This document shows positions 8,040 to 16,504 of a stretch of DNA of 42,410 nt, piece by piece. Under the pieces are notes generated by a model. That model ran no database searches, was not told the origin of the DNA, and was given only the letters and a program-made list of their open reading frames with translations. The stretch lies in NCBI GenBank assembly GCA_944372465.1, contig CALVZG010000010.1:1-42410 (forward strand), read 5' to 3'. This stretch comes from an uncultured Clostridia bacterium. GTDB lineage: Bacteria > Bacillota > Clostridia > Christensenellales > UBA1242. The position numbers and the translations under genes were made by a program. How positions within the stretch are numbered: position 1 is the stretch's first letter; each line of letters opens with the position of its first letter.

Positions 8040-8597
8040 TTAATCAATATTGATAAGTTTGTCATAAATATATTCATATATGCTTGGTGCATTCAATTTC
8101 CATTTATGGATTGCTTCATTTGCAGATTGCCTAGAAGGTGCTTTTATATTAAGAACGAACATAGGATGCGTAACTAGTGGTTCAAATATTTTAAGTTCAA
8201 CATTGTAAGAGCCATCTTCGTTTTTAGAATAAGTTGCACTATATTCTTGAGATGATTTTACATTTAACCTATTTGCTTGAAGATAAGCTGAAATTTCTTC
8301 TCGCGTTGAAAGCGGTATTCGTCTATAAAGGTGAGAAAGACATTCTCTTCCCTCATATGTTAAAGAAAAAAGTTCATTGCCTACACTAACATCGCCAATA
8401 GAATAAAGAAGATTGCTATCAACAAGGTCATGAATGATTGCTTTACAATCCATATAGTTTTCAATCCAAATATTTTTCACACTACAAATGTCAAGAATGG
8501 AATCTTCTGTTAAAGGGATTTCCATCTTGTCAATAACAAATAAAATAATTAACTTATCTAAAACTATCTGTTCTTTATCTGAAAGTATTTTATCCAT
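8040..8597 (-). CDS. DUF4364 family protein
   Basis: Encodes 185 residues from the ATG at 8597 (MDKILSDKEQIVLDKLIILF). The helical winged-helix-like N-terminal half followed by FSLTYEGRECLSHLYRRIPLS matches DUF4364, a cytosolic Bacillota family probably carrying a winged-helix fold. The frame stays open to 8768, but that extension would run into the divergent gene at 8710 and lacks a ribosome site. The chosen ATG lies 10 nt after a clear -10 box and has no Shine-Dalgarno sequence, so near-leaderless initiation is likely. Divergent from the acidic hypothetical gene. Confidence 0.8.
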   Translation of the reverse strand: MDKILSDKEQIVLDKLIILFVIDKMEIPLTEDSILDICSVKNIWIENYMDCKAIIHDLVDSNLLYSIGDVSVGNELFSLTYEGRECLSHLYRRIPLSTREEISAYLQANRLNVKSSQEYSATYSKNEDGSYNVELKIFEPLVTHPMFVLNIKAPSRQSANEAIHKWKLNAPSIYEYIYDKLINID

Positions 8598-8607
8598 AAT
8601 TATAACT

Positions 8608-8635
8608 ATTATATCATGTTTTAGAAATAAATCAA
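8608..8635 (-). promoter_or_regulatory. Promoter of the DUF4364 gene
   Basis: Reading the - strand: TTGATT (8635-8630), a 16-bp spacer, then TATAAT (8613-8608) preceded by TGA as an extended -10. The gap from -10 to the ATG at 8597 is 10 nt, so the 5' leader would be about 3 nt. Confidence 0.65.
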
Positions 8636-8663
8636 ATTTTTTTAAATACCTAATTAAAATAGT

Positions 8664-8691
8664 TTGTTTTTTTGCGTCAATATGATAAAAT
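8664..8691 (+). promoter_or_regulatory. Promoter of the acidic hypothetical gene at 8710
   Basis: TTGTTT (8664-8669), a 16-bp spacer and TAAAAT (8686-8691) with an upstream TGA (extended -10). The leader carries AGAGG before ATG 8710. Confidence 0.6.
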
Positions 8692-8709
8692 AAACAATAA
8701 GAGGTTAGT

Positions 8710-9480
8710 ATGGATAATATTAAATTAAGAGAATTTTTTAATTCTTGTGATGATTTTATTAATTGCAAGCTTTTGGTTGCGGAATATAAATTGCAAAAGA
8801 TGTTGCAAATTTTATCTCAAAATGAAGAGATTTGCAGTCTTATTGGCGAATGTTTAGAACAGTTTAATAGGGATAGAGAATTTGCTAAAGCATTTATCCA
8901 AGATAGTCAAGGGGATTATATTTGTGATTTGCCTAATGAAGAATATAAATTAATTAGCTTTGTTTTTTGTACTCTAGTAGATATTGACAACAAAAAAATT
9001 GATTTATTTGATTTTGTTAAAAAATTCTATGGAAGAGAAGAAAATCCTTTTAAATCTTTTATTAATCATATGGTTGTACCATTTAGAAATTTACTTGCAG
9101 AAGCTTTTGGTTTTGAAAAACTAACCACAGAAAAAAAAGATTACAATGATAATATTGAGGAATTAAATACAGAATATAATGAAGTAGCCGATGATGAAGA
9201 TGATGAAGATAATAAATTCAAACAAAATTCTGCTTTAATTAATGGAGACGAAGATGAGTTCATACGCGTACAAAAATTAGCAGTACAAATTATAAGTGAA
9301 TTACAATATTATAGTTCTCAAAACAATTTAGACGCAATCACAATTTGTAAAGCAATAATAAAGACAACAGATTTAAGAGATAGTGATATTACATATTCGT
9401 TAGCTTTAGCATTAAAAGAATGTAAAGCCAAACAAGTTAAATTTTTAATTAAAGAGATTTTAAAAATTTTAAAAATATGA
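8710..9480 (+). CDS. Hypothetical acidic helical protein
   Basis: Encodes 256 residues of no recognised family. It appears helical throughout, with an internal acidic low-complexity linker at about 157-180 (VADDEDDEDN) separating an N-terminal helical region of about 145 residues from a C-terminal helical domain of about 70 residues ending in KEILKILKI. No signal peptide or transmembrane segment. It is divergent from DUF4364 and ends in TGA. Segregation/condensation ScpA/B-like folds were considered but no diagnostic motif is visible. Confidence 0.65.
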   Translation: MDNIKLREFFNSCDDFINCKLLVAEYKLQKMLQILSQNEEICSLIGECLEQFNRDREFAKAFIQDSQGDYICDLPNEEYKLISFVFCTLVDIDNKKIDLFDFVKKFYGREENPFKSFINHMVVPFRNLLAEAFGFEKLTTEKKDYNDNIEELNTEYNEVADDEDDEDNKFKQNSALINGDEDEFIRVQKLAVQIISELQYYSSQNNLDAITICKAIIKTTDLRDSDITYSLALALKECKAKQVKFLIKEILKILKI

Positions 9481-9525
9481 AAAGCCAAGAAAATGTGTCA
9501 ACTTTTTAAAAAAATATTAATACAT

Positions 9526-9555
9526 TTGACAATGTTGTTTATAATATATGACAAT
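9526..9555 (+). promoter_or_regulatory. Probable promoter of the lipoprotein gene
   Basis: TTGACA (9526-9531), an 18-bp spacer and GACAAT (9550-9555). A TATAAT at 9540-9545 is only 8 nt from the TTGACA and cannot pair with it. The leader is about 15 nt with a TAGGT ribosome site. Confidence 0.45.
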
Positions 9556-9577
9556 AACTCTATAAAGTAGGTATAAA

Positions 9578-10081
9578 ATGAAAACTTTATTAAAAAATCA
9601 AAAATTAAAAACTGCTTTAGTAATTATGCTTGCGGTGATTTTAATGGTTCCTGTTATGTTTTTAATGACTGCTTGTGGACAATCAAATAAGGTAACTATT
9701 TACAATACAAAAGATATGACTGATGAACAAATACTTGAATACTTTTCAGAAAGTGTTCTTTCTGATGTAAAGAGTGATGTCAGAAATAGAACTATTGTTA
9801 TTTATGAAGTAGGAGATGATGTCGCTGAAGGTGTTGAAGTTAAATGGAATTTGAAAAATGAAGCTGGCGATATAATTTTAACAGATGAGGATTTAGAAGG
9901 TGTTTATGTTGATGAAGATGCTCCTCAAATTGACACAAGAATTGAGAAGGTTATGATTAGCTGGGATGAAGCCGATTTAGACCAAACATGGAGTATAGTT
10001 TTCTATTATCAAGATAATGCTGAAGACATACAATTAGCAGAAGCTACTATAGATGTTACAACTGCAGAATTTGTAAAATAA
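9578..10081 (+). CDS. Small acidic secreted lipoprotein, function unknown
   Basis: Encodes 167 residues with a lipoprotein signal peptide: a basic start (MKTLLKNQKLK), a hydrophobic core and the lipobox LMTAC with the lipidated Cys at residue 33. The mature part is very acidic and probably beta-rich, perhaps an Ig-like fold (VEVKWNLKNEAGDIILTDEDL and WSIVFYYQDN). No family recognised. It has its own promoter and is closed by a terminator shared with the converging YlbJ-like gene. Confidence 0.75.
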   Translation: MKTLLKNQKLKTALVIMLAVILMVPVMFLMTACGQSNKVTIYNTKDMTDEQILEYFSESVLSDVKSDVRNRTIVIYEVGDDVAEGVEVKWNLKNEAGDIILTDEDLEGVYVDEDAPQIDTRIEKVMISWDEADLDQTWSIVFYYQDNAEDIQLAEATIDVTTAEFVK

Positions 10082-10095
10082 GTTTAAGTGTAAAA

Positions 10096-10124
10096 TAAAA
10101 AGCCATCATGATGATGGTTTTTTT
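10096..10124. terminator. Bidirectional terminator between lipoprotein and YlbJ-like genes
   Basis: AAAAAGCCATCA and TGATGGTTTTTTT form a hairpin with a short loop. The A-run and T-run on its two sides allow termination from both converging genes. Confidence 0.85.
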
Positions 10125-10131
10125 AATGTTT

Positions 10132-11058
10132 TTAAAATATCAGGATTAGGATAATAGATATAGTGGTTGCAAAAATTGCGTGAGTGAATTTTTGAATCAC
10201 AAATAACTTTATTGGCATATTTAATTGGTTTAGCATTGTTATTGATTGAAGTATTGTTGATATTCCTCCAAAACTAATTATAAAAGAGCATGCAACAACA
10301 GCCCAAATGCTATTTATAGATGTAGAAATATCAATACAACCTTTTGTTATTTCTATAAAACCTTCAAAAAAACATGAGATGGAAGAGGGAAAAAGATTAA
10401 AAACGGGCGAAAGACTAGTAATAATAACAAAAAATATTGCGATAATTGCTCCAACAGAAATTATGCTTAAAGAGGAATCAAGTATAATACTAGAAAGGTC
10501 ATTTTTATTATAGTTATTTTCATTTTTATTAATTTTTAATTTTGTATCATTTTGTAATTTTATGTTTCGATAAATAATACCATTAATTAAAGCACCTAAA
10601 ATATGCGAAATAAGAATAATATAACCAAATGTAGCATTTTTTAACATTCCAATTCCTACTGATCCAATTATAAACATAGGCCCAGAAGTTGAACAAAAAC
10701 TTGTCATTTTAAACGCATCGCTTTTAGAAATTTTACCAGATTGATATAAATCTGCAGTCATTTTTGCACCGACTGGATAACCAGAAATAATACTTGTTAA
10801 AAATACATAAGAAGATATGGATGGCGTTTTAAATAATTTTTCGCAAGGTTTTTTAAAAATTATAGAAAATTTTTCAATACTTCCAAGAGATGAAAGGATT
10901 TTTGTGAAGAAAATAAAAGGGAGAACACTTGGTAAAACATTAAATGCCCAAGCCGAAATGCCATTAAGAGTTTGCTTGATATATAAATCAGGGTATATTA
11001 CCATATTGATAATTATAAAAACTATAAAAATAGATAAAAAAATAGTATATTTTTTCAT
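10132..11058 (-). CDS. ylbJ: YlbJ-like sporulation integral membrane protein
   Basis: Encodes 308 residues with about eight hydrophobic segments. The stretch SGYPVGAKMTADLYQSGKIS followed by SFCSTSGPMFIIGSVGIGML is the nucleoside-recognition (Gate) signature of YlbJ/SpoVV, which moves dipicolinic acid across the forespore membrane in Bacillus. The family is usually near 400 residues; this copy is shorter, mainly in the central loop (about residues 165-190, Asn/Lys-rich). The transport role is inferred from homology. GAGGT lies 5 nt before the ATG. Confidence 0.8.
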   Translation of the reverse strand: MKKYTIFLSIFIVFIIINMVIYPDLYIKQTLNGISAWAFNVLPSVLPFIFFTKILSSLGSIEKFSIIFKKPCEKLFKTPSISSYVFLTSIISGYPVGAKMTADLYQSGKISKSDAFKMTSFCSTSGPMFIIGSVGIGMLKNATFGYIILISHILGALINGIIYRNIKLQNDTKLKINKNENNYNKNDLSSIILDSSLSIISVGAIIAIFFVIITSLSPVFNLFPSSISCFFEGFIEITKGCIDISTSINSIWAVVACSFIISFGGISTILQSITMLNQLNMPIKLFVIQKFTHAIFATTISIILILIF

Positions 11059-11193
11059 TTATAACCTCAAAAATTTGACAAAAATAAATTAAATAATTAT
11101 AATAAAATAAGATTATTCTTTTAATTATTTTAAAAATGAAAATATCTAAATAATAAAATAATTAATAACCGAAATATTAAAATAATCTTATAC

Positions 11194-11222
11194 TTGTCCA
11201 AATTATAGTTATATTTTAAGAT
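11194..11222 (+). promoter_or_regulatory. Probable promoter of pta-ackA
   Basis: TTGTCC (11194-11199), a 17-bp spacer and TAAGAT (11217-11222). The leader is about 28 nt and carries AAGGGGA before the pta ATG. Confidence 0.5.
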
Positions 11223-11256
11223 ATTCATTATCAATTTTTTTTAGAAGGGGATTTTA

Positions 11257-12240
11257 ATGAAAATAAAAGATATTTATAAAAAAGCTAAAGAATTAAAAAA
11301 AACTATTGTATTCCCTGAAGCAGGATTTAGCGATAGAACAATAGAAGCAGTAAAAAAAATACAGAAAAAAGGTATTGCTAGGCCAATCTTAATAGGAGAT
11401 GAGAGTGCTATAGTATTAAGAGATAAATCTTTAATTGATTTTCAAATTATAAATCCTAAAACTTTCCAAAATAGAGAAGATTTAGTTAAGAGATTATATG
11501 AAAAAAGAAAGGATAAAGGATTGACAATGGAAGAAGCTGAAAAGTTGGCTTTAGATCCTTATTATTTTTCAACTTTACTTGTTGATATCGGAATGGCTGA
11601 TGGTATGGTCGCAGGAGCTGAAGCTTCAACTGCAAATACAGTAAGGCCAGCACTTCAAGTTATTAAAGCGAAAAAGAAAGGTGGTATAGTTTCTTCTTGT
11701 TTTCTAATTTATGGCAAAAATAAATTTTTAAAAGATAAACCTCTCATAATTGCGGATTGTGGAGTAATTATGCATCCAAACGAAGAAGAACTTTATCAAA
11801 TAGCATGTCAAAGTGTTGAAACTTATAAAAGTTTAGGGTTTAATGAACCAAAGGTAGCGTTTTTGTCTTTTTCAAGTAAAGGTTCAGCTAATGACGATAG
11901 TGTGGAAATAGTTAAAAAGGCTTATGAAAAATTTAAAAAGACAGGAATAATTTGTGATGGGGAACTTCAATTTGATGCTGCTATGGTAAAAAATGTAGCA
12001 GAAAATAAAGCGCCTCAAAGTCCAATTAAGGGTGATGCAAATATACTTATTTTCCCTGACTTAAATAGTGGCAATATTTGTTATAAAGTTATGCAATATA
12101 TAGGAGGTCTGAATGCTGTAGGACCAATTTTACAAGGGTTAAAGAAACCAGTAAATGATCTTTCAAGAGGTTGTACAGTAGATGACATAATTACAGTTAC
12201 GGCAATAACTGTTCTTCAAACAATAAAGGAGGAAAAGTAG
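11257..12240 (+). CDS. pta: Phosphate acetyltransferase
   Basis: Encodes 327 residues, the short Bacillota/Methanosarcina-type Pta without the N-terminal DRTGG domain. It converts acetyl-CoA and phosphate to acetyl phosphate. Typical segments are VFPEAGFSDRTIEAV, MADGMVAGAEASTANTVRPALQ, GELQFDAAMV, SPIKGDANILIFPDLNSGNI and the C-terminal LSRGCTVDDI. ackA starts on the base after its stop, so the two form a tightly coupled acetate/ATP module. Confidence 0.96.
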   Translation: MKIKDIYKKAKELKKTIVFPEAGFSDRTIEAVKKIQKKGIARPILIGDESAIVLRDKSLIDFQIINPKTFQNREDLVKRLYEKRKDKGLTMEEAEKLALDPYYFSTLLVDIGMADGMVAGAEASTANTVRPALQVIKAKKKGGIVSSCFLIYGKNKFLKDKPLIIADCGVIMHPNEEELYQIACQSVETYKSLGFNEPKVAFLSFSSKGSANDDSVEIVKKAYEKFKKTGIICDGELQFDAAMVKNVAENKAPQSPIKGDANILIFPDLNSGNICYKVMQYIGGLNAVGPILQGLKKPVNDLSRGCTVDDIITVTAITVLQTIKEEK

Positions 12241-13440
12241 ATGAAGATTTTAGTAATAAATGCGGGTAGTTCATCATTAAAATTTCAATTATTTAATATG
12301 GACAATGAAAAAGTCATAGCAAAGGGGAACTGTGAAAAAATAGGATTAGATGGTTCTTTTATAGGTTATAAAACTATAGGAGATAAAAAGGAGATAGCAG
12401 TTAAGTTACCTAACCATAAAGTAGCAGTTGAAAATGTTTTTAAAATATTAACTGATGAAAAAGAAGGGGTTATTAAAGATGTTTCAGAAATAGATGCTGT
12501 GGGGCATAGATTTGTTCAAGGTGGATGGATATTTGATAGAAGCGTAATATTTGATAAAGAAGTAGTAGAAAAATTAAATCAATTGACAGACCTTTCTCCA
12601 CTTCATGCTCATGCCAACATGGCAGGATATTTAGGTTGTGCAGAACTTATGCCTAACACACCACAAGTTGCAGTATTTGATACTTCATTCCATGCTACAA
12701 TGCCAGCAAAAGCATATATGTATGGTATTAAATATGAAGATTATGAAAATTATCATGTTCGAAAATATGGTTTTCATGGAACAAGTCATAGATATGTTTT
12801 GGGTGAAACAGCAAAGTTATTAGGTAAAGACGCAAAAGACATAAATATAATTACAGTTCATTTGGGAAATGGCTCATCTATAACGGCTATAAAGAATGGC
12901 AAAAGCGTAGATACAACTATGGGACTTACACCATTAGAAGGGCTTATAATGGGAACGCGTTCAGGAGATTTAGACCCTACTGTAGTTAGTTATCTAGGTA
13001 ACAAAAAGAATATGAGTGCAGATGAAGTAGTAAATTATTTAAATAAACAGTGCGGAATATTAGGTGTAAGTGGTGTATCAAGCGATATGAGAGAATTAAA
13101 TAATGCTATTGTTAATGGAAACGCTAGAGCAAGACTTGCGTTAGATATGTTAATATATAGAGTTAAAAAGTACATAGGTTCATATATGGCTGTTCTTGGT
13201 AAAGTTGATGCAATAGTATTTACTGGCGGAATAGGGGAAAATCAAGAAGATTTAAGAGAGGAAGCTCTTGCAAATATGGAAATGTATGGTATTGAAATAG
13301 ATATAGAAAAAAATAATAACTTGCCTAGAGGAACTACAGAGGAGATAAGTACTAAAAATTCGAAAATAAAAGTATTTAGAATACCAACAGATGAAGAACT
13401 TTTAATAGCAAGAGATACAGCACAATTAATCAGTAAATAA
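12241..13440 (+). CDS. ackA: Acetate kinase
   Basis: Encodes 399 residues, the full family length. The N-terminus ILVINAGSSSLKFQLF, the motif VFDTSFHATMP, YGFHGTSHRYV, the phosphate loop HLGNGSS and the C-terminal FTGGIGEN are all intact. It makes ATP and acetate from acetyl phosphate in substrate-level phosphorylation. Its ATG directly abuts the pta stop, with AGGAGG inside the end of pta. No strong terminator is visible before the rpmF promoter. Confidence 0.97.
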   Translation: MKILVINAGSSSLKFQLFNMDNEKVIAKGNCEKIGLDGSFIGYKTIGDKKEIAVKLPNHKVAVENVFKILTDEKEGVIKDVSEIDAVGHRFVQGGWIFDRSVIFDKEVVEKLNQLTDLSPLHAHANMAGYLGCAELMPNTPQVAVFDTSFHATMPAKAYMYGIKYEDYENYHVRKYGFHGTSHRYVLGETAKLLGKDAKDINIITVHLGNGSSITAIKNGKSVDTTMGLTPLEGLIMGTRSGDLDPTVVSYLGNKKNMSADEVVNYLNKQCGILGVSGVSSDMRELNNAIVNGNARARLALDMLIYRVKKYIGSYMAVLGKVDAIVFTGGIGENQEDLREEALANMEMYGIEIDIEKNNNLPRGTTEEISTKNSKIKVFRIPTDEELLIARDTAQLISK

Positions 13441-13574
13441 GTTAATGTAAAATGTTGATGAGTAAAATTTTTTTAAAAAATAAAGATTTACACATAAATG
13501 AAGGTTTTACTTTTTAAAAAATTAAAAATGTGAAAATTTTACTTAATTAAAAATTGTTTATTATATAAAAATAC

Positions 13575-13603
13575 TTGACAAATGCAGATAAAATAAATAT
13601 AAT
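13575..13603 (+). promoter_or_regulatory. Strong promoter of rpmF
   Basis: TTGACA (13575-13580), exactly 17 bp, then TATAAT (13598-13603). It is a perfect consensus vegetative promoter. The leader is about 35 nt with AAGGAGGA. Confidence 0.88.
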
Positions 13604-13644
13604 AAAAAAGCATGATGTATTTTATTTAATTTAAGGAGGATAAG

Positions 13645-13836
13645 ATGGCAGTTCCAAAGCATAAGGTTTCTAAAGCAAGAAGAAATTCAAGACATTCTGC
13701 AAATTCTAAAGCAGTTATGCCAACACTTGTTGAATGTCCACAATGTCATGAGAAGAAATTACCTCATACAGTATGTAAGAAATGTGGAACATACAAAGGT
13801 GAAACCATAATAGAAAAGAAAGAAGAAAAGAAATAG
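13645..13836 (+). CDS. rpmF: 50S ribosomal protein L32, zinc-binding form
   Basis: Encodes 63 residues. The start MAVPKHKVSKARRNSRHS is diagnostic of L32. Four cysteines (31, 34, 44, 47; CPQC and CKKC) form the zinc knuckle, so this is the zinc-containing paralogue type. It has a perfect promoter and its own terminator and is therefore a single-gene transcript. The usual upstream partner yceD (DUF177) is absent; ackA lies there instead. Confidence 0.97.
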   Translation: MAVPKHKVSKARRNSRHSANSKAVMPTLVECPQCHEKKLPHTVCKKCGTYKGETIIEKKEEKK

Positions 13837-13875
13837 AAAAATTTTATTTTTATCGACATATTTTTGGTTATAAAT

Positions 13876-13907
13876 AAAGACTCTTTTTTTAAAAAGGTCT
13901 TTTTTTA
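13876..13907 (+). terminator. Rho-independent terminator after rpmF
   Basis: AAAGAC/GTCTTT with an inner CTTTTT/AAAAAG extension (one bulged T) forms a long stem followed by seven T residues. Confidence 0.8.
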
Positions 13908-14549
13908 TTTGAAGTTTAAAAACTTGAAATGGAGTGATATATAATAAGTATGAATATATCATAAATAATTTAAACACTATAGTATGACTATTATGTTTTG
14001 CATAATAGCATATTTAGTATTTTAAATGTTAGATATAACAGTATATAAGCATATAAAATAATTTAAATTAAAATATGCTAGAATATTTGATTTATTGTAT
14101 TTTTTTTGGTATTATAAAACATGAAAATTAATTAATATTTTTAACAGCACTATAAATAATTTAACATTGCAAATTTACTTTTGTTACAAAGACAAAAACT
14201 TAATAATTGTTACGTTATTTTGTAGATTTATTTAGTTGTTGTATTGTTAAAAGTAAATGAAATTATTTAATGATTTTCAATATAATGACTATTTAAAAAA
14301 TATTATATATAATTTAAAAATTAAAATATGAAAATAATGTTTGCAACTTTAATATTGTTAAACAAAATAGTTGCTAAATTTTATAAAATACCTATCGTTT
14401 TTAATATAATGTCTATCTTAACTTAAAAAACAAAAATATAAAATTAAAAGTTAAAACTTATGAAACTGAAATTATAACTATAGTATTTAATAAAATTTAA
14501 TACAAAATCTTAATTAAAAATATTAGTTAAAAGTAAGGAGGAGTTTACT
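13908..14549. other. Non-coding AT-rich region between rpmF and plsX
   Basis: More than 600 bp with no credible gene on either strand. I see a 10-bp inverted repeat (ATTTACTTTT 14173-14182, AAAAGTAAAT 14249-14258), a second one (GCAACT 14343-14348, AGTTGC 14370-14375), and a direct repeat AATATAATGnCTAT at 14279 and 14403 whose TATAAT looks like a duplicated -10 box. A FapR site of the usual type is not evident before plsX. The region may hold a long plsX leader or a small RNA. Confidence 0.5.
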
Positions 14550-15560
14550 ATGAAGGTAGTGGTTGATGCTTTTGGGGGAGATAATGCTCCATTAGAAGTT
14601 GTGGAAGGTGCATTGCTTGCATTAAAAAAGCATAAAGATTTAGAAATAATTTTATGTGGGAAAGAAGACAAGATAAAAGAAATACTTAAAGGCAGAGATG
14701 AAAGAATTGAAATAGTAAATGCAGATGATGTTATTTCTAATGATGATATTCCTACAAATGCTATAAGAAATAAAACTAATTCGTCGCTTGTAGTTGCTTA
14801 TGATATTTTAAAAACTCGTGAAGATGTAATAGGTCTAGTAAGTGCAGGCAGTACGGGGGCTGTGCTTGCTGGTGCAATCATGAAAATAGGAAGAATAAAA
14901 GGTATTTCTCGTCCTGCACTTGCTCCTATTTTGCCTACTAAAAAAGATAGTGATGTTATTATTATTGATAGTGGAGCAAATATTGATTGTAAACCTATAA
15001 ATTTATTACATTTTGCATTAATGGGGTCTGCTTATTATTCTATAATTTATAATAAAAAAGAGCCACGCGTTGCTCTTTTAAATAATGGAGCAGAAGAGGA
15101 AAAGGGGAATGAACTTGCAAAAGAAACCTATCCACTTCTTAAAAAAGCACCTATTAATTTTATAGGAAATAAAGAAGGGTGCGATTTTATGAGTGGCGAT
15201 GTTGATGTTATGGTAACAGATGGTTTTGCTGGTAACGCTTTATTAAAAGGAACAGAGGGGGCTGTTGCTGCTGTTGTGTCTATATTAAAGCAAAGTATTA
15301 AATCGCATTTTTGGAGCAAGATAGGTGCGATATTTATGAAAAAAACTTTTAGTGATATCAAAAACAGAGTTGATGTTCAAAGTAAACATGCAGGTTCGCC
15401 TCTTTTAGGATGCAAAAAATTGATTGTAAAAAATCATGGAGGCTGTGGAAGAACAAACATTTCAGCATCTATTAGTCAAACTATAAAACTTTACGAAAAT
15501 AAATTAAATCAAAAAATAGAAGATGCGATAAATCAAATCAAATTAGATGCAAGTAATTGA
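14550..15560 (+). CDS. plsX: Phosphate acyltransferase PlsX
   Basis: Encodes 336 residues. It makes acyl phosphate from acyl-ACP for PlsY at the membrane. Diagnostic segments are VVDAFGGDNAPLE, VSAGSTGAVLAGA, IDSGANIDCKP, LNNGAEEEKGNEL and DVMVTDGFAGNALLKGTEG. AAGGAGGAG precedes the ATG. In most Bacillota plsX is followed by fabD, fabG and acpP; here rnc follows directly after about 170 bp. Confidence 0.96.
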   Translation: MKVVVDAFGGDNAPLEVVEGALLALKKHKDLEIILCGKEDKIKEILKGRDERIEIVNADDVISNDDIPTNAIRNKTNSSLVVAYDILKTREDVIGLVSAGSTGAVLAGAIMKIGRIKGISRPALAPILPTKKDSDVIIIDSGANIDCKPINLLHFALMGSAYYSIIYNKKEPRVALLNNGAEEEKGNELAKETYPLLKKAPINFIGNKEGCDFMSGDVDVMVTDGFAGNALLKGTEGAVAAVVSILKQSIKSHFWSKIGAIFMKKTFSDIKNRVDVQSKHAGSPLLGCKKLIVKNHGGCGRTNISASISQTIKLYENKLNQKIEDAINQIKLDASN

Positions 15561-15734
15561 ATGTAATTTTGTTAATTATTTATTTAAGTCAAAAATAGTT
15601 TAATTTAATTTTATCGGTTTGTTAATAAAAGTTAAGTAGCTTAATTTAAAAAATATTATTTTGTTTTCATAATTTAAAAGTCCATGTAGCCTTTAAAAAA
15701 TAAAGACAATTAAAATTATATGATGCGAGGTGAT

Positions 15735-16364
15735 ATGAATTTAAAATATAAATTTAAAAATAGTGAATTACTAGAGCGAGCATTAACACATGCTTCAAAA
15801 TCAGAAAAAAATTATGAAAGGTTGGAATTTCTAGGGGATAGTATTTTAGATTTTTTAGTAGGTGAGTACTTTTTTAAAAATTGCAGTGATGATGAGGGGA
15901 AACTAACTGTATTAAGAAGTCATTATGTATCTGAAAATTATTTAGCAAATGTATTTGATTTATTAGAAATTGAAAAAGATGTTAAACTGGGAAAAAGTTA
16001 TCAAGGTAAATTGTCAAAGGCTATAAAGGGTGATATTGTAGAAGCCTTATTAGGAGCAATTTATTTAGATGCTAAAAATAATGGAATTGAAGAAGCAAGA
16101 AATTTTATTCTTGAAAATTTTGCTTTAGATACTTATAAAAATATTGTAAATGATAACTATAAATCACAGTTACAAGAATTAGTACAAGGAAGTTTTAAAT
16201 GTAAAATGCAATATGTTACAGAGCCTATTTCAAATGGGTTTATTTCTAGTTTTTATTTAGATGAAGATAAAATCTCTTCAGCAACAGGGCAAAGCAAGTT
16301 GGAAGCTGAGCAAAAAGCAGCTAAAAAAGCAATAAATAAATTGTTTTTAATAAATAAAATTTAA
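15735..16364 (+). CDS. rnc: Ribonuclease III
   Basis: Encodes 209 residues from ATG 15735, chosen because GAGGTGAT lies directly before it; the in-frame ATGs at 15720 and 15723 have no ribosome site. The nuclease domain holds the signature ERLEFLGDSIL and KGDIVEALLGAIYLD, with the catalytic Glu/Asp residues present. A dsRNA-binding domain fills about residues 140-209 (KSQLQELVQG and ATGQSKLEAEQKAAKKA). It processes rRNA precursors and other duplexes. Slightly short for the family because the N-terminus is trimmed. smc follows after 140 bp under its own promoter. Confidence 0.95.
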   Translation: MNLKYKFKNSELLERALTHASKSEKNYERLEFLGDSILDFLVGEYFFKNCSDDEGKLTVLRSHYVSENYLANVFDLLEIEKDVKLGKSYQGKLSKAIKGDIVEALLGAIYLDAKNNGIEEARNFILENFALDTYKNIVNDNYKSQLQELVQGSFKCKMQYVTEPISNGFISSFYLDEDKISSATGQSKLEAEQKAAKKAINKLFLINKI

Positions 16365-16387
16365 AACAAATATTTAATTAAAATATC

Positions 16388-16417
16388 TTTGCAAAAATTG
16401 ACAAAGTTTGATATAAT
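16388..16417 (+). promoter_or_regulatory. Promoter of smc
   Basis: TATAAT (16412-16417) preceded by TGA is a perfect extended -10. TTTGCA (16388-16393) lies 18 bp upstream as a partial -35. The TTGACA at 16399 is only 8 nt from the -10 and cannot be its partner. The leader is about 80 nt. Confidence 0.6.
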
Positions 16418-16504
16418 TTAAGTGATTAGTTAAAGTTTGGTTGATAGAAATTTTTTTCTAATTACAAAAAACTTAATTATTGTTATATTTGATAAGAGGA
16501 CTTT

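Noticed and set aside
8598..8768. Longer N-terminus of the DUF4364 protein
   Set aside because: It would overlap the divergent gene at 8710 and its promoters, and the family start fits ATG 8597.
9526..9545. TTGACA with TATAAT 8 nt downstream as a promoter (also at 16399)
   Set aside because: Spacing of 8 nt cannot be used by sigma-A RNA polymerase; other partners were chosen.
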